Positions 7,683 through 16,429 of a stretch of 64,000 nucleotides of DNA are shown here, one piece after another; the stretch's first letter is position 1, and every line of letters begins with the position of its first letter. The notes beneath the pieces are model-generated. The model did no database searches. It saw nothing but the letters and a program-made list of their open reading frames with translations, and was not told the origin of the DNA. The translations under genes and the position numbers were made by a program. Source of the stretch: Bacteroidaceae bacterium (lineage in GTDB: Bacteria; Bacteroidota; Bacteroidia; Bacteroidales; Bacteroidaceae). The stretch is from the NCBI GenBank assembly GCA_024398475.1, contig JAKSJB010000001.1, positions 179,953 through 243,952 on the forward strand. Reading direction: 5' to 3'.

Positions 7683-9077
7683 ATGGACGAAAAAGACATC
7701 ATACTCCTTGATGAAAAAGGACAATCCGACTTCCTTTCAACGATCAATGCGGAAGTGAACAAGGTAGAGCCTGCGAAAACGGTTCTGCCAGTTCCGCAAG
7801 ATATTGAGAATCCTTCCGATGTATTAGAAGTAACGCCACACTTAAAAGCTGAAACCTTTAACAACCAGACACTTCCAGTTGACTGGCTGTCACCCTCTGT
7901 ACAGGACTATATCCTGACAGTAGCAGAAGCTTATGGCTGTCCGCAGGATTATGTTGTAGGAAGTTGTCTTGTCACGGCAGGGATTGCGGCAGGAAAGAAA
8001 GTGGTTCTTCAGACTAATCCTTATACAAACTATCCATGTGACTTCATGTGTATGGTCGGTAAGCCAAGCCGTAACAAAACAGGTCCCCTTCAGGAAGTGA
8101 CACGACCTCTGCGCGAACAGGAAAAAGAAAATTTTGCAAAGTATGTCGAAGCGAAGGCCATTTACGACCAGAACAAGCGGGAAGACAGGAATTTTTGCGG
8201 CGAGCAGCCGGTGTTCCATCAGAGAGTGACTGGTGACAGTTCCCCGGAGTCCCGCAACGCTCTTTTGGCACAAGGTGATATGATTGTCATTGTTGCCGAT
8301 GAGCTGAAGTCTTTTATTGATTCGTTTGGCAGGTATTCCAAAGGTGGTAATGGCATGGGGGCAGAAATATCGCAGCTGCTCTCCACATGGTCGAATGTCA
8401 GTTTTACCATCAACAGGAAATCGGAGGAAACAAGACTTGTCGATGACCCTGCCATGAGCATCATAGGTGGTATTCAACCGAATCCGCTTGGCAGGACTTT
8501 TGGGACCGATGCGTTGATGGACTCTGGATTTACTCAGCGTTTCCTGTTCGTCTATCCGGACAAGGTACATTTCGTAAAGAGGAGTGACCGCAAGCGGATG
8601 ACACAGGAAATGCGTGGAACATGGAATAGTGTCATCACAAGACTTTTCAACATGGAGCCATTAGCTCTCCATCTGTCATGTGAGGCAGAGCGGATATATG
8701 CTGAATATGCTGACAATAATGATATGAAAGCGGACAAAGAGGAGGATGACTATGTTGGCGGTATGATGCAGAAAATGAACATCCATGTATTGCGACTGGC
8801 CATTATGGCTCATCTTCTGTCCGACCATTGGAACGAACCTGTCATAACAGGCGAATCCATGGACTATGCCATTCGGGTTGCCGATTATTTTACCCGGATA
8901 CACATTGAGCGCATCTGCCCACTGCTCTATGAGTCGAAAATTGCACAAAGACCAATGACAAACGGTGACTTGCTCCGTGCTGTCAACAAGCAGTTCAAAA
9001 TCAAGTCCCAGAACGCACTGGCAGAGGTTCTTGGAGTATCGCAGCAGTATATCAACAAAACATTAAAAGATGTATGA
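7683..9077 (+). CDS. DUF3987 helicase/primase-associated protein
   Basis: 464 residues with the DUF3987 core. The P-loop-like segment is degenerate (MCMVGKPSRNKTGPL near residue 120). It is followed by VIVADELKSF (Walker B-like) near residue 200 and SIIGGIQPNPL (sensor-like) near 260. These proteins act with BT4734/VirE-N primases in Bacteroidetes mobile elements and are thought to supply the ATPase/helicase part of the replication module. The C-terminus has an HTH-like tail (ALAEVLGVSQQYINKTL) that could bind the repeat array starting at its own stop codon. Translation is supported by a strong AAGGAGG 9 bases before the ATG. Confidence 0.85.
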   Translation: MDEKDIILLDEKGQSDFLSTINAEVNKVEPAKTVLPVPQDIENPSDVLEVTPHLKAETFNNQTLPVDWLSPSVQDYILTVAEAYGCPQDYVVGSCLVTAGIAAGKKVVLQTNPYTNYPCDFMCMVGKPSRNKTGPLQEVTRPLREQEKENFAKYVEAKAIYDQNKREDRNFCGEQPVFHQRVTGDSSPESRNALLAQGDMIVIVADELKSFIDSFGRYSKGGNGMGAEISQLLSTWSNVSFTINRKSEETRLVDDPAMSIIGGIQPNPLGRTFGTDALMDSGFTQRFLFVYPDKVHFVKRSDRKRMTQEMRGTWNSVITRLFNMEPLALHLSCEAERIYAEYADNNDMKADKEEDDYVGGMMQKMNIHVLRLAIMAHLLSDHWNEPVITGESMDYAIRVADYFTRIHIERICPLLYESKIAQRPMTNGDLLRAVNKQFKIKSQNALAEVLGVSQQYINKTLKDV

Positions 9078-9079
9078 TG

Positions 9080-9251
9080 GTTGTAGTTGTAGATAAACGG
9101 AAAGGGCTGATAATAAAAGGTGTAAGCATACAACAGCCATACAACCATGGGCTATCTGCCGTAGTATCAAACACACTTCATGTTAGTTGTACCTCAGTTG
9201 TAATGCTAACGAAGTATAAGACAGGCTATTATTCCATCCTACAACTACAAC
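9080..9251. repeat. Symmetrical array of eight GTTGTA/TACAAC hexamers (candidate replication origin)
   Basis: GTTGTA on the plus strand at 9080, 9086, 9186 and 9197; its complement TACAAC at 9129, 9140, 9240 and 9246. Pair spacings are 6, 11, 11 and 6 bases, and every position mirrors about 9165.5. The outer pairs extend to a 13-bp perfect inverted repeat (9080-9092 and 9239-9251). The array lies in the 196-bp gap between DUF3987 and the primase-like gene, where an iteron origin or operator is expected. The pattern is directly visible; the role is inference. Confidence 0.6.
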
Positions 9252-9273
9252 AAAACACTTAAAAATCACTACA

Positions 9274-10155
9274 ATGGAAAATTTATTTGATACAAAGATC
9301 AGTTATTACAATAATGTTACAGACAAGGTAGGTTCGGAAATATCCCTGCGTGATTTCCTTTTCTGTGACAAATACAAGGAACAGATAGAGACACTTCGTA
9401 CCACCTCGGACATGGACGTACGGAAGAGTCTGAAAAAACAGTTGCCTCTGGCTACAATTTCGGGTATCTTTGCACCTACACGCCGAACGGAAAACCTCAT
9501 CAGTCATTCACGGCTTATCTGCATTGACATCGACAAGCAAGTCAACATGAACGTGGAATGGTTCAATGATCTGGATAAAGAGTGGCATCACATTCCTCAT
9601 ATACTCTATGCGGCTCATAGTGTGGGAGGGGAAGGATGGTTCGCCATCTTTCGCATCGCATACCCCGACAAACACCGGGCCCAGTTCGAATCGCTACGTC
9701 AGGATTTTGCCCATGAAGGACTGACCATTGACGGTTCATGCAGCGATGTAAGCCGAATGCGTTTCATTTCCTATGATTCTGAACCGTATGTGAACGAGAA
9801 TGCTACTATATATAATAAGGTGTGGAAGAATCCAGCCCCTGTTTTCCATCCATCATATGAAATTTCAGATGAAATGGAACTAGTTGAAAGATGCTGCCGT
9901 GAGATTGCCAGGCGTGGCATTGATATCACAGCCACCTATGATGATTGGTTTCATGTGGGTGCTGCACTGGCTTCGCTAGGGGAACGTGGGCGCAGTCTGT
10001 TCCACTTGGTCAGTGCCCAGAACGCCAAGTACAAACCTGCTGAGACGGACAGGAAGTTCAGCAACTGTCTGCATGATGTAAGCAGCATATCCATCGGAAC
10101 ATTTTTCCACATCTGTTCAAGGTATGGAATCAATTGGAAGGAGGGGCAATTATGA
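9274..10155 (+). CDS. BT4734-type primase-like protein with PriCT-2 domain
   Basis: 293 residues. The N-terminal BT4734/BF3469 (VirE-N-like) domain resembles archaeo-eukaryotic primase folds; ICIDIDKQ near residue 87 fits the metal-binding DxD strand. The last 80 residues match primase C-terminal domain 2 (DDWFHVGAALASLG...AETDRKFSNCL...FFHICSRYGI). It probably primes element DNA synthesis after transfer or excision, together with the DUF3987 protein upstream; in other elements the two can be fused. The stop overlaps the next start as ATGA at 10152, indicating coupling. Confidence 0.85.
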   Translation: MENLFDTKISYYNNVTDKVGSEISLRDFLFCDKYKEQIETLRTTSDMDVRKSLKKQLPLATISGIFAPTRRTENLISHSRLICIDIDKQVNMNVEWFNDLDKEWHHIPHILYAAHSVGGEGWFAIFRIAYPDKHRAQFESLRQDFAHEGLTIDGSCSDVSRMRFISYDSEPYVNENATIYNKVWKNPAPVFHPSYEISDEMELVERCCREIARRGIDITATYDDWFHVGAALASLGERGRSLFHLVSAQNAKYKPAETDRKFSNCLHDVSSISIGTFFHICSRYGINWKEGQL

Positions 10156-11069
10156 AAGTAGAGATAGCAAGCTTTGACAACACATTCATCGAATACCTTT
10201 GTTCGTTTGTCTTCTTCGATTCCGAAAAACTGACGGAGATGATGAATCGATATGTGATTGGTGCAACCGCACAAAGAGAACCGGTCTTCTGGCACATCAA
10301 CGCAGAGCGCAGGGTGACCAATGGCCACATCATAACGATGGACGGGGAGACAGGGGTGGTTTATGATGAAAGCTGGTATCATCAGGACGGACAACCGGTG
10401 TGTCTGTTCGGCGAACATCTGTTGAAGGATTTTCCCGACAAGCCTGTGGCATTGGTGAAAGATGAAATGACTGCTGCCATCATGAGTTGCTTCCCTACGC
10501 CATACGTCTGGTTGGCTACGGGAACGGTCAGAACAGTGGCTTCAGACCTTTTTTCTTTGAGGAGCAAATCTGTGGTGATATTTCCAGATAAGGGCGAGAT
10601 GGAACATTGGCAAGAAATTGTCAGTACCGTTTCCGATGTGCAGTTTCATGTCTCTGATGTGATGGAGAAATCACAAGGGAATTTCCACAACATTAGCCAG
10701 ATAATCCTTAGCCGGCAACCACTGCGTCCGACCGAAGAAGAAGCAGCCTTAATGAGATTTGAAGACGCAAACCCGAACATCAGAAAACTCATCAAGGCTC
10801 TTGGCTTGGAAGTGGTGAGTGTGTCTTTTGATAATGATAAAAAGACGAGTGATGAAATTAAATCTGGGACAATTCCAAAAGCTCCCACACAGGCATCCCC
10901 TCATGATACTTCCGGGGATGTGAGGATGAAACAGGAAAAACGATGGCACGGCAGGAATCCTGAATGCCACATGTGCCCTTTTTCGCATGAAGGAATCAAT
11001 GGCACTTATTGTGACAAACTCAACCGCTATGTGGAACATGGAAAGGGTAAATGCGGCATATCGTTTTGA
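10152..11069 (+). CDS. DUF6371/Toprim-like protein with C-terminal Cys cluster
   Basis: 305 residues from the ATG that overlaps the primase stop (ATGA, with GGAGGGG upstream). The central region VCLFGEHLLKDFPDKPVALVKDEMTA resembles the Toprim-like part of DUF6371/DnaG-like proteins in Bacteroidetes elements. Ahead of it is a DUF6371-like strand pattern (HIITMDGETGVVYDESW). The last 35 residues carry four cysteines, CHMC...YC...GKC, spaced C-x2-C-x11-C-x13-C, a likely zinc site. Operon position suggests a DNA primase or topoisomerase-type accessory function. The domain call is moderate. Confidence 0.65.
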   Translation: MKVEIASFDNTFIEYLCSFVFFDSEKLTEMMNRYVIGATAQREPVFWHINAERRVTNGHIITMDGETGVVYDESWYHQDGQPVCLFGEHLLKDFPDKPVALVKDEMTAAIMSCFPTPYVWLATGTVRTVASDLFSLRSKSVVIFPDKGEMEHWQEIVSTVSDVQFHVSDVMEKSQGNFHNISQIILSRQPLRPTEEEAALMRFEDANPNIRKLIKALGLEVVSVSFDNDKKTSDEIKSGTIPKAPTQASPHDTSGDVRMKQEKRWHGRNPECHMCPFSHEGINGTYCDKLNRYVEHGKGKCGISF

Positions 11070-11355
11070 CAGGGCAAGGTGCTTGAGAGAAGGCTTCTGC
11101 GAAGGGATTATCGGAAATAATCCATAACATAATATGGACTTTTAGATTTGCTCCGCGCTCTTAAAAAGTCCCATTATGCTCTCCGAGGGTTTGGGTCTGC
11201 CACACGATGGCGTCGGTGCAAATGAACAGTCCCAGTGGCGATATGGTATCTGCAAGGGAGTGACTCTCTCCCTTGGCCCTCCACTCAGGTGACACCCGAG
11301 ACCGGAAAAGTGAATAGAAACAAAATCAACAACAAAACTAAAAAACAGTAAAATT
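11070..11355 (+). other. Candidate oriT region upstream of the relaxase
   Basis: 286 non-coding bases directly 5' of the MobV gene. They hold GGATTAT/ATAATCC near 11105-11122, an imperfect long inverted repeat 11129-11177 whose core arms are GGACTTTT (11136-11143) and AAAAGTCC (11164-11171), and AAGGGAG/CTCCCTT at 11254-11274 with a 7-base loop. Origins of transfer of MobV elements lie just upstream of the mob gene and carry such hairpins. The nick site is not identified. Confidence 0.5.
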
Positions 11356-13410
11356 ATGAGTAAAGCAAGCAATAACATACCACGCGCCGCCATACATGTC
11401 GGTGAACCGGCAAAATCCTTTTCCGCAGCAGAAGGCTACGAACCAGAACGTCGCGGATGGGACGAAAAGACCTATCGGTTGAAGAACCAGGACACAAACA
11501 ACCACTACGACTTTACGCGCAAGCATCTCAACTTTGAGATCAACGGCAAAGGTGAAATCGTTCCTCTGTGTTCACATCCTGTGCCACTTCATGAACGTCT
11601 GGCACAAAGACTCGATGAACTTGGGTTCAAGCCTTATAAGGATAAGGACAACCCTTTGGGCATTTCAGACAACAGTCCCAATTGTACAGTTGGCATCATT
11701 ATAAGTGGTGACCATCATGTGCTGACTCGTCTGGCATTTGGAGACCAAGACGTGGATGTCACCCTTCAGGAAAGTAATGCTCATGTTGTACTGAAGCAAG
11801 GTATCAAGGACTGGGCAATGGATACCTATCGCTGGGCTTGTCATCGTTGGGGTGCAGAGAACATCATCGCCTTTGACGTACACTGCGACGAGACGACACC
11901 GCACATCCATATCCAGACAATACCTGTGGCCAAGACGAAGGCAAGAGGACGTGTTTCTGTCAAATATGTGTACAAGGAAGACAAATCGAAAGTACTCTCT
12001 CAGGGAAAGTGGAAAAAGCTTTCCGAAGAAGAGCGTAGCAACTTCATCAGGACGGAAGGCGAGCGGAGGGAGAAAGAATGCGTGTCATATGCCCGAGTAT
12101 GGGGCGAAAACAAATTTGCAGTCGGTGTGACCTATCACCAGATGCATACCGACTACTACAATGAAGTGGGCAAAAAATACGGACTGCAGCGTGGTGATGA
12201 CATTGCCATGCTACCTGCTGAGGAACAGCGTGAACGTGTCCACAAGAATAAGGCTGTACTGGAAGCGGAAAGACAAGCCAAGGACGCTATCGTCAATGCC
12301 AAGGCTGAGAATGAACGGTTGGCACAGGAGAAGGATAGCATCGAAAATGAAACCAGGAAAGCGGAACGTACAAAGAACAGTCTTGAAAGCGAAGTTTCCC
12401 TGTTGGAAATTTATGCTGACACATTGGACATCAAACAGGATGATTTGAAAGTGCCAATGCTCGAAACGGACCAGCTTGTCAGAAATGCTTGTAAAGCCAT
12501 CGTGGAAGAACTCGAAAAACCTATTCCTGCCTTCGGACAAAAGGAGTGGAGAGACGAACGGAAGAAAGCCGTGAAGAAGATACTCACCGACTTGCAGACG
12601 GAGCTCTTCAACAAGAAGGAACTCCAGAAGAAGGACATTCTGAGCCTCGGAAAGTCTCTCTACAATAAAGCGATGAAGGATGCAGCAAGACTTGTGGAAC
12701 AGAATCAGCAGCTGCAAAGAGAGAACCAGCGGTTGTCCGCCAATAATGCATCTCTCGAAAAGAAGATGGCTTCGATGGACGAGACGGCTATCAACAATCT
12801 CCGCAAACAAAAGGATGACGAGATAAGAAAGTTGCGAGAGGAACGTGACAGGGCTAACTCTCATGCTACCCATTCTGACAATTTGGCATCGAAGGAACGT
12901 AGGCGTGCCGATAATGCGGAAGAACTTCTTCATGAAGTATTGTCCGTCCCTGAAATTAAGGAAATCTGGGACCATATACAGCAGAACAAGAAAGTTTTCT
13001 GGCAACAGATTGACCATTGGATTGGCGATGCGACAAAGGCTATTGCAGCTTTCGCCAAAGACTATGAACACCATGATTTTCAGCCAGAGCAAAGAGATTC
13101 AATTTGCCTGGGTATCATTGCTGAAGCATTAAAGACAAATCTTGATGCTACAAATGATGTGCAGCGTATGAAAGCGACATGTTCATTACTGGATAATGTT
13201 TCTTGGAATGGCACTACTGAGTTTATGAGTGATCTTGCCCAAACTCGTACCAAACAACTATGTGAGGAAATGACTGTTCCCCAAAAAATGATAGAGAGTC
13301 TTATTCTTGCATCTGGTGGCAGAGGTGGCATCGGAACTGGTGGAGGTGGTTCGGACAATGAACTCACCAACTGGGATGGTACGAAGAAGAGAAATGGCTG
13401 GGGAAGATAA
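11356..13410 (+). CDS. MobV/Pre-family relaxase (mobilization protein)
   Basis: 684 residues. The N-terminal third is the Mob/Pre relaxase. HYDFTRKHLNFEI near residue 50 is the first motif, and the metal-binding histidine motif HCDETTPHIHIQ lies near residues 175-186. The middle is a long coiled coil rich in Lys/Glu/Arg (about residues 300-540). The end is a glycine-rich tail (GGRGGIGTGGGGS). The protein would nick oriT, become covalently attached to the strand and pilot it through a helper conjugation system. The absence of any T4SS genes makes the element mobilizable rather than conjugative. Start ATG 11356 follows an A-rich leader. Confidence 0.93.
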   Translation: MSKASNNIPRAAIHVGEPAKSFSAAEGYEPERRGWDEKTYRLKNQDTNNHYDFTRKHLNFEINGKGEIVPLCSHPVPLHERLAQRLDELGFKPYKDKDNPLGISDNSPNCTVGIIISGDHHVLTRLAFGDQDVDVTLQESNAHVVLKQGIKDWAMDTYRWACHRWGAENIIAFDVHCDETTPHIHIQTIPVAKTKARGRVSVKYVYKEDKSKVLSQGKWKKLSEEERSNFIRTEGERREKECVSYARVWGENKFAVGVTYHQMHTDYYNEVGKKYGLQRGDDIAMLPAEEQRERVHKNKAVLEAERQAKDAIVNAKAENERLAQEKDSIENETRKAERTKNSLESEVSLLEIYADTLDIKQDDLKVPMLETDQLVRNACKAIVEELEKPIPAFGQKEWRDERKKAVKKILTDLQTELFNKKELQKKDILSLGKSLYNKAMKDAARLVEQNQQLQRENQRLSANNASLEKKMASMDETAINNLRKQKDDEIRKLREERDRANSHATHSDNLASKERRRADNAEELLHEVLSVPEIKEIWDHIQQNKKVFWQQIDHWIGDATKAIAAFAKDYEHHDFQPEQRDSICLGIIAEALKTNLDATNDVQRMKATCSLLDNVSWNGTTEFMSDLAQTRTKQLCEEMTVPQKMIESLILASGGRGGIGTGGGGSDNELTNWDGTKKRNGWGR

Positions 13411-13436
13411 CGAACAAAATCATCCATTCCATGCTA

Positions 13437-13461
13437 AACTACCGAGATTATCTCGGTAGTT
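13437..13461. repeat. Strong palindromic hairpin after the relaxase gene
   Basis: Perfect 11-bp arms AACTACCGAGA and TCTCGGTAGTT around a TTA loop, 27 bases after the mob stop. No clean T-run follows. It may stop mob transcription or insulate the recombinase gene, which starts 92 bases further on. Confidence 0.5.
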
Positions 13462-13552
13462 GCGAAGGTCTATTCTTTAACCAATTTCCCTCAAATGTTG
13501 TATTGCTTTACTGTTACATATATATATATAGAATGTTAAATCAAAATTCAAT

Positions 13553-14170
13553 ATGTATATGGTTTACGGTTACATTAGAGTAAGTAGTGACAAGCAGACG
13601 GTTGAGAACCAACGCTTCGAAATTAACAAGTTCTGTGAAAAACAGAATATCGAAATTAACGACTGGATAGAAGAAACTATTAGTGGCACAAAAAACTACA
13701 CTAAACGTCAGTTAGGTAATCTTTTGAAGAAAGTCCATAAGGATGACATCATCATCTGTAGTGAACTGTCTCGCCTTGGCAGGAATCTCTTTATGATTAT
13801 GGAGATATTGAATATCTGCATGATTAAGGAGTGCCGCGTCTGGACTATCAAAGACAACTATCGTCTTGGCGATGATATTCAGAGTAAAGTACTTGCTTTT
13901 GCTTTTGGATTATCGGCTGAGATAGAAAGAAATCTTATCAGCCAGCGAACTAAAGAGGCTTTGGCGCGGAAGAAGGCAGAGGGAGTGGTGCTTGGTCGTC
14001 CAAAAGGGAAAAAGAGTAGCCCAGACAAGTATAAACTCTCGGGCAAGGAAATCCTCATCAAAGAACTATTGAAGAATGGCACTTCGCATCGCAAAATAGC
14101 TAAGATATGTAAGGTTGACAGGAACACACTTGCACGTTTCATAGAACTTAAAAGATTGGCAGAGAACTAA
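13553..14170 (+). CDS. Serine recombinase, Hin/Pin-type DNA invertase
   Basis: 205 residues. The resolvase/invertase catalytic domain has YIRVSSDKQ with the nucleophile at Ser11 or Ser12, SELSRLGRNLF near residue 68, and the helix E region EIERNLISQRTKEALARKK near 125. The C-terminal HTH is GTSHRKIAKICKVDRNTLARF. The length matches small invertases rather than the large serine integrases. Its last codon overlaps the start of a target-recognition cassette (TAATG at 14168-14172), and it lies 10 bases from a 25-bp inverted repeat whose partner is inside the methyltransferase gene. It is therefore very likely the enzyme that shuffles that locus. ATG 13559 is an alternative start. Confidence 0.9.
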   Translation: MYMVYGYIRVSSDKQTVENQRFEINKFCEKQNIEINDWIEETISGTKNYTKRQLGNLLKKVHKDDIIICSELSRLGRNLFMIMEILNICMIKECRVWTIKDNYRLGDDIQSKVLAFAFGLSAEIERNLISQRTKEALARKKAEGVVLGRPKGKKSSPDKYKLSGKEILIKELLKNGTSHRKIAKICKVDRNTLARFIELKRLAEN

Positions 14171-15003
14171 TGAGCGATTTCGTGCAGCAACAGAACAACA
14201 TCTGCGACTTTGCCACATCAGAAAGTTGGGTAATCTTGTCACCAATTGAACAGAGTATTAAGCGAAAGATTGAAGCAGTTGGAATGCCCTTGAAGGACTG
14301 GGATATTCAGATAAATTATGGAATAAAGACTGGCTTCAATGATGCCTTTATTATATCTACCGAGAAAAGAGAAGAAATTCTCTCCAATTGCAATACAGAA
14401 GATGAACGCAAAAGAACGGCTGAACTTATTCGACCTATTTTACGCGGCAGGGATATAAAGAGATACGGTTATGTGGACAATGGATTGTTCCTTATCAACA
14501 CTCATAATGGCGTTCGTGGACGCATACCTCGAATCAAAATTGAAGATTATCCTGCTATAAAGGCTCATTTAGACCAATATTGGGATAAAATTGCCACAAG
14601 AGCCGATAAAGGTGATACCCCATATAATCTTCGTAACTGCGCTTATTTGGAGGATTTCTCACGGCCAAAGATCGTTTATCCAGAAACGACCCAAGGAGCA
14701 TATTTCGCTTTTGATGACAAAGAATTTTATATAGACAAAACTTGTTTTATGCTAATAGCAGACGAAGCTGAGTATTTGCAACATACACTATCTAGTCGTT
14801 TATTTGAATTTGCCTACAAAAGAATCTTTGCAAGTGTCGAATTGGGAGAACATGGTTATCAGTACAACAAGCATGCACTTATTAAGTTACCTGTAATCAA
14901 ACCCGAAAAATCCTTTAAGTTAGAAAAAAATGATATAGATACACAAATATACAAATTATACGGTATTACAAACGAAGAAGTTCGAGAGATAGAGAGCACT
15001 TAA
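14170..15003 (+). CDS. Complete target-recognition cassette, plus-strand copy (silent)
   Basis: 277 residues with no catalytic methyltransferase motifs. Residues 1-89 (SDFVQQQ...AELIRP) are a copy of the last 90 residues of the methyltransferase at 16430-19144. Then comes module 1 (ILRGRDIKRYGY to about 14649) and module 2 (EDFSRPKIVYP to the stop), the usual TaqI/Eco57I-type C-terminal recognition layout. It starts inside the recombinase stop codon, so it may be translated as a stand-alone fragment, but it only makes functional sense once inverted onto the methyltransferase. Its stop overlaps the tail of the opposing cassette. Confidence 0.8.
   Translation: MSDFVQQQNNICDFATSESWVILSPIEQSIKRKIEAVGMPLKDWDIQINYGIKTGFNDAFIISTEKREEILSNCNTEDERKRTAELIRPILRGRDIKRYGYVDNGLFLINTHNGVRGRIPRIKIEDYPAIKAHLDQYWDKIATRADKGDTPYNLRNCAYLEDFSRPKIVYPETTQGAYFAFDDKEFYIDKTCFMLIADEAEYLQHTLSSRLFEFAYKRIFASVELGEHGYQYNKHALIKLPVIKPEKSFKLEKNDIDTQIYKLYGITNEEVREIEST
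14172..14196 (+). repeat. Inverted repeat 1, left copy
   Basis: 25 bp identical in reverse complement to 16673-16697. It encodes SDFVQQQN in both genes and begins right after the recombinase stop codon. It is a candidate crossover site for the invertase. Confidence 0.85.
14411..14435 (+). repeat. Inverted repeat 2, left copy
   Basis: 25 bp identical in reverse complement to 16434-16458, encoding RTAELIR in both genes. The two loci diverge immediately after it: the left copy continues into module 1, the right copy runs into a stop. This is the strongest candidate breakpoint for switching. Confidence 0.88.
14649..14669 (+). repeat. Module 1/2 junction repeat
   Basis: 21 bp identical to 15625-15645, encoding EDFSRPK. 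Partly matching copies lie inverted at the 5' ends of the minus-strand half-cassettes (15369-15378 and 16411-16419, sharing GGAGGATTT). It is a second exchange point that would swap module 2 only. Confidence 0.7.
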
Positions 15004-15378
15004 AGCTCTCTATTCTCCAAATATTCAATTTCTTGTGGAGATAAGCTGTAAAGTTGATAAATGATTGCAACCATTTCTTGCTCTTGCTTTTGAGTTGGTT
15101 GAGCAGAATATAACATCAGCCTGTCTAATCCACTTTGAGGAACAGGAAGTTTATCAACAAACATTGGCTTGTACTCGAAGTACCCACCATTACGTGTCAC
15201 ACCAAGTAAACGAATATAAAAGTCTGCAATTTTAGAGTTCAGAATGTGAAGTATAGCAATATTAGTAGTGGCTATAAAAGAACTCGGTGCATTAATAAAC
15301 ATTCCTTCTGGGGCATATGAATAAGTTCCTTCCAAATTAAGGTTTCCCCAAGTTATTTTTGGCTTAAAGAAATCCTCC
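15000..15378 (-). pseudogene. Silent half-cassette (module 2 only)
   Basis: Open on the minus strand from the GGAGGATTTC junction: EDFFKPKITWGNLNLEGTY, ending IIYQLYSLSPQEIEYLENREL. It lacks a head and module 1, has no good start, and faces the plus-strand cassette tail to tail with overlapping stops (TTA/TAA at 15000-15003). The ending shares the LYxLxxxE pattern of the other three cassettes, so it is a stored alternative second module rather than a gene. Confidence 0.75.
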
Positions 15379-16039
15379 GATTCTTAGAGGCCGCGACATC
15401 AAGAGGTATGGATATGAATGGGCAAATTTGTATTTAATAGCAACATTTCCATCGCGCCATTATGATATTGACAGATACCCTGCAGTAAAGCAATATCTAC
15501 TTTCGTTTGGTATTGAGAAACTGGAACAAACAGGCAAAACACATGTTGTCGATGGCGAAAAGGTGAAAGCCCGTAAAAAGACCAACAACAAGTGGTTTGA
15601 AACTCAGGATAGCATCAGTTATTGGGAGGATTTCTCACGGCCAAAAATAATATGGAAGAGAATCGGCTCAATCTTACGTTTTTCTTTTGACGATAAAGGG
15701 TGTCTTGGACTTGATAGCACTTGCTTTGCTGCAGGCGAACATATCAGGTATTTGTGCTGTGTACTTAATTCCTTGATGGGGCACTATTTGTTAAAAGATT
15801 CACCCAAGACTGGCACAGGAGATTTGTTAGTCAGTGTTCAAGCAATAGAGCCAGCCAGTATTCCATACAATGCCCAGTACGAAAGACAACTATTGTCTCT
15901 TCTTGAAAGACAAATAGCCAACCCTTCTGCCACAACTGAAAAGGAGATAAACGATATTGTTTTCACAATGTATGGTTTATCCCCTATTGAATGCGATTAT
16001 ATTACGCGATATATCAAACTATCTCAACAAAGCCTATAA
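15377..16039 (+). pseudogene. Silent cassette with modules 1 and 2
   Basis: Open from PILRGRDIKRYGYEWANLY, i.e. beginning exactly at the module 1 junction, then WEDFSRPKIIWK (junction repeat at 15625) and ending IVFTMYGLSPIECDYITRY. It has no start codon before 15428 and no head, so it can only be expressed after recombination onto a head. Its 5' end abuts head to head with the half-cassette on the other strand (15369-15378). Its 3' end overlaps the opposing cassette by 26 bases. Confidence 0.75.
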
Positions 16040-16421
16040 CCTTTCTTTCATCTGTGGTAAGATTGTACAGGTCAAAAAGCATAGAGTCTATTCTCTGCGC
16101 TTTTTGTTTGGTGTATTCATTTTGAATGTCTTCTATAACATCTTGAAATTGTTGGTTTTGAGCATCAGAAATTTCATACACGGGTATTTTGTCAAAGAAA
16201 ATTTTACTCAACTCTCGTGTTCCACCTTGTAATTCAGGGAATGAATCTCTAAAACAGTATTTGAATAATGAAGAATTAAAAAACGCAGTAAGATATGCCA
16301 CACTCTTCCCTGTAATAATAAAGCATTTTTGATTTGTAAGATACAATTTATTATCAAATACAAATGGCATGTATTTAGTCATGTTTGGATAGATAATTTT
16401 TGGCTTATTAAAATCCTCCAA
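16014..16421 (-). pseudogene. Half-cassette directly downstream of the methyltransferase, out of frame
   Basis: LEDFNKPKIIYPNM...MLFDLYNLTTDERKVIGFVEIV on the minus strand. It lies where module 2 of the methyltransferase should be, but the link is broken. Between the codon for the last Pro of ELIRP and TTG-GAG-GAT there are only 12 bases, which contain the TAA stop and shift the frame. Module 1 is absent. Either this is the OFF arrangement of the locus or a decayed end. Confidence 0.75.
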
Positions 16422-16429
16422 TTGAATGA

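Noticed and set aside
9074..9262. 62-codon frame overlapping the DUF3987 stop
   Set aside because: Its codons are dictated by the GTTGTA repeat array (VVVV start); the symmetric repeats explain the sequence better than a protein.
12211..13092. 293-codon minus-strand frame opposite the relaxase coiled coil
   Set aside because: Antisense shadow of a repetitive Lys/Glu-rich coding region.
13553..14170. Serine recombinase as the integrase of the whole element
   Set aside because: It is a short invertase-type protein located away from the ends, while the tyrosine integrase sits beside the tRNA att site with matching arm repeats.
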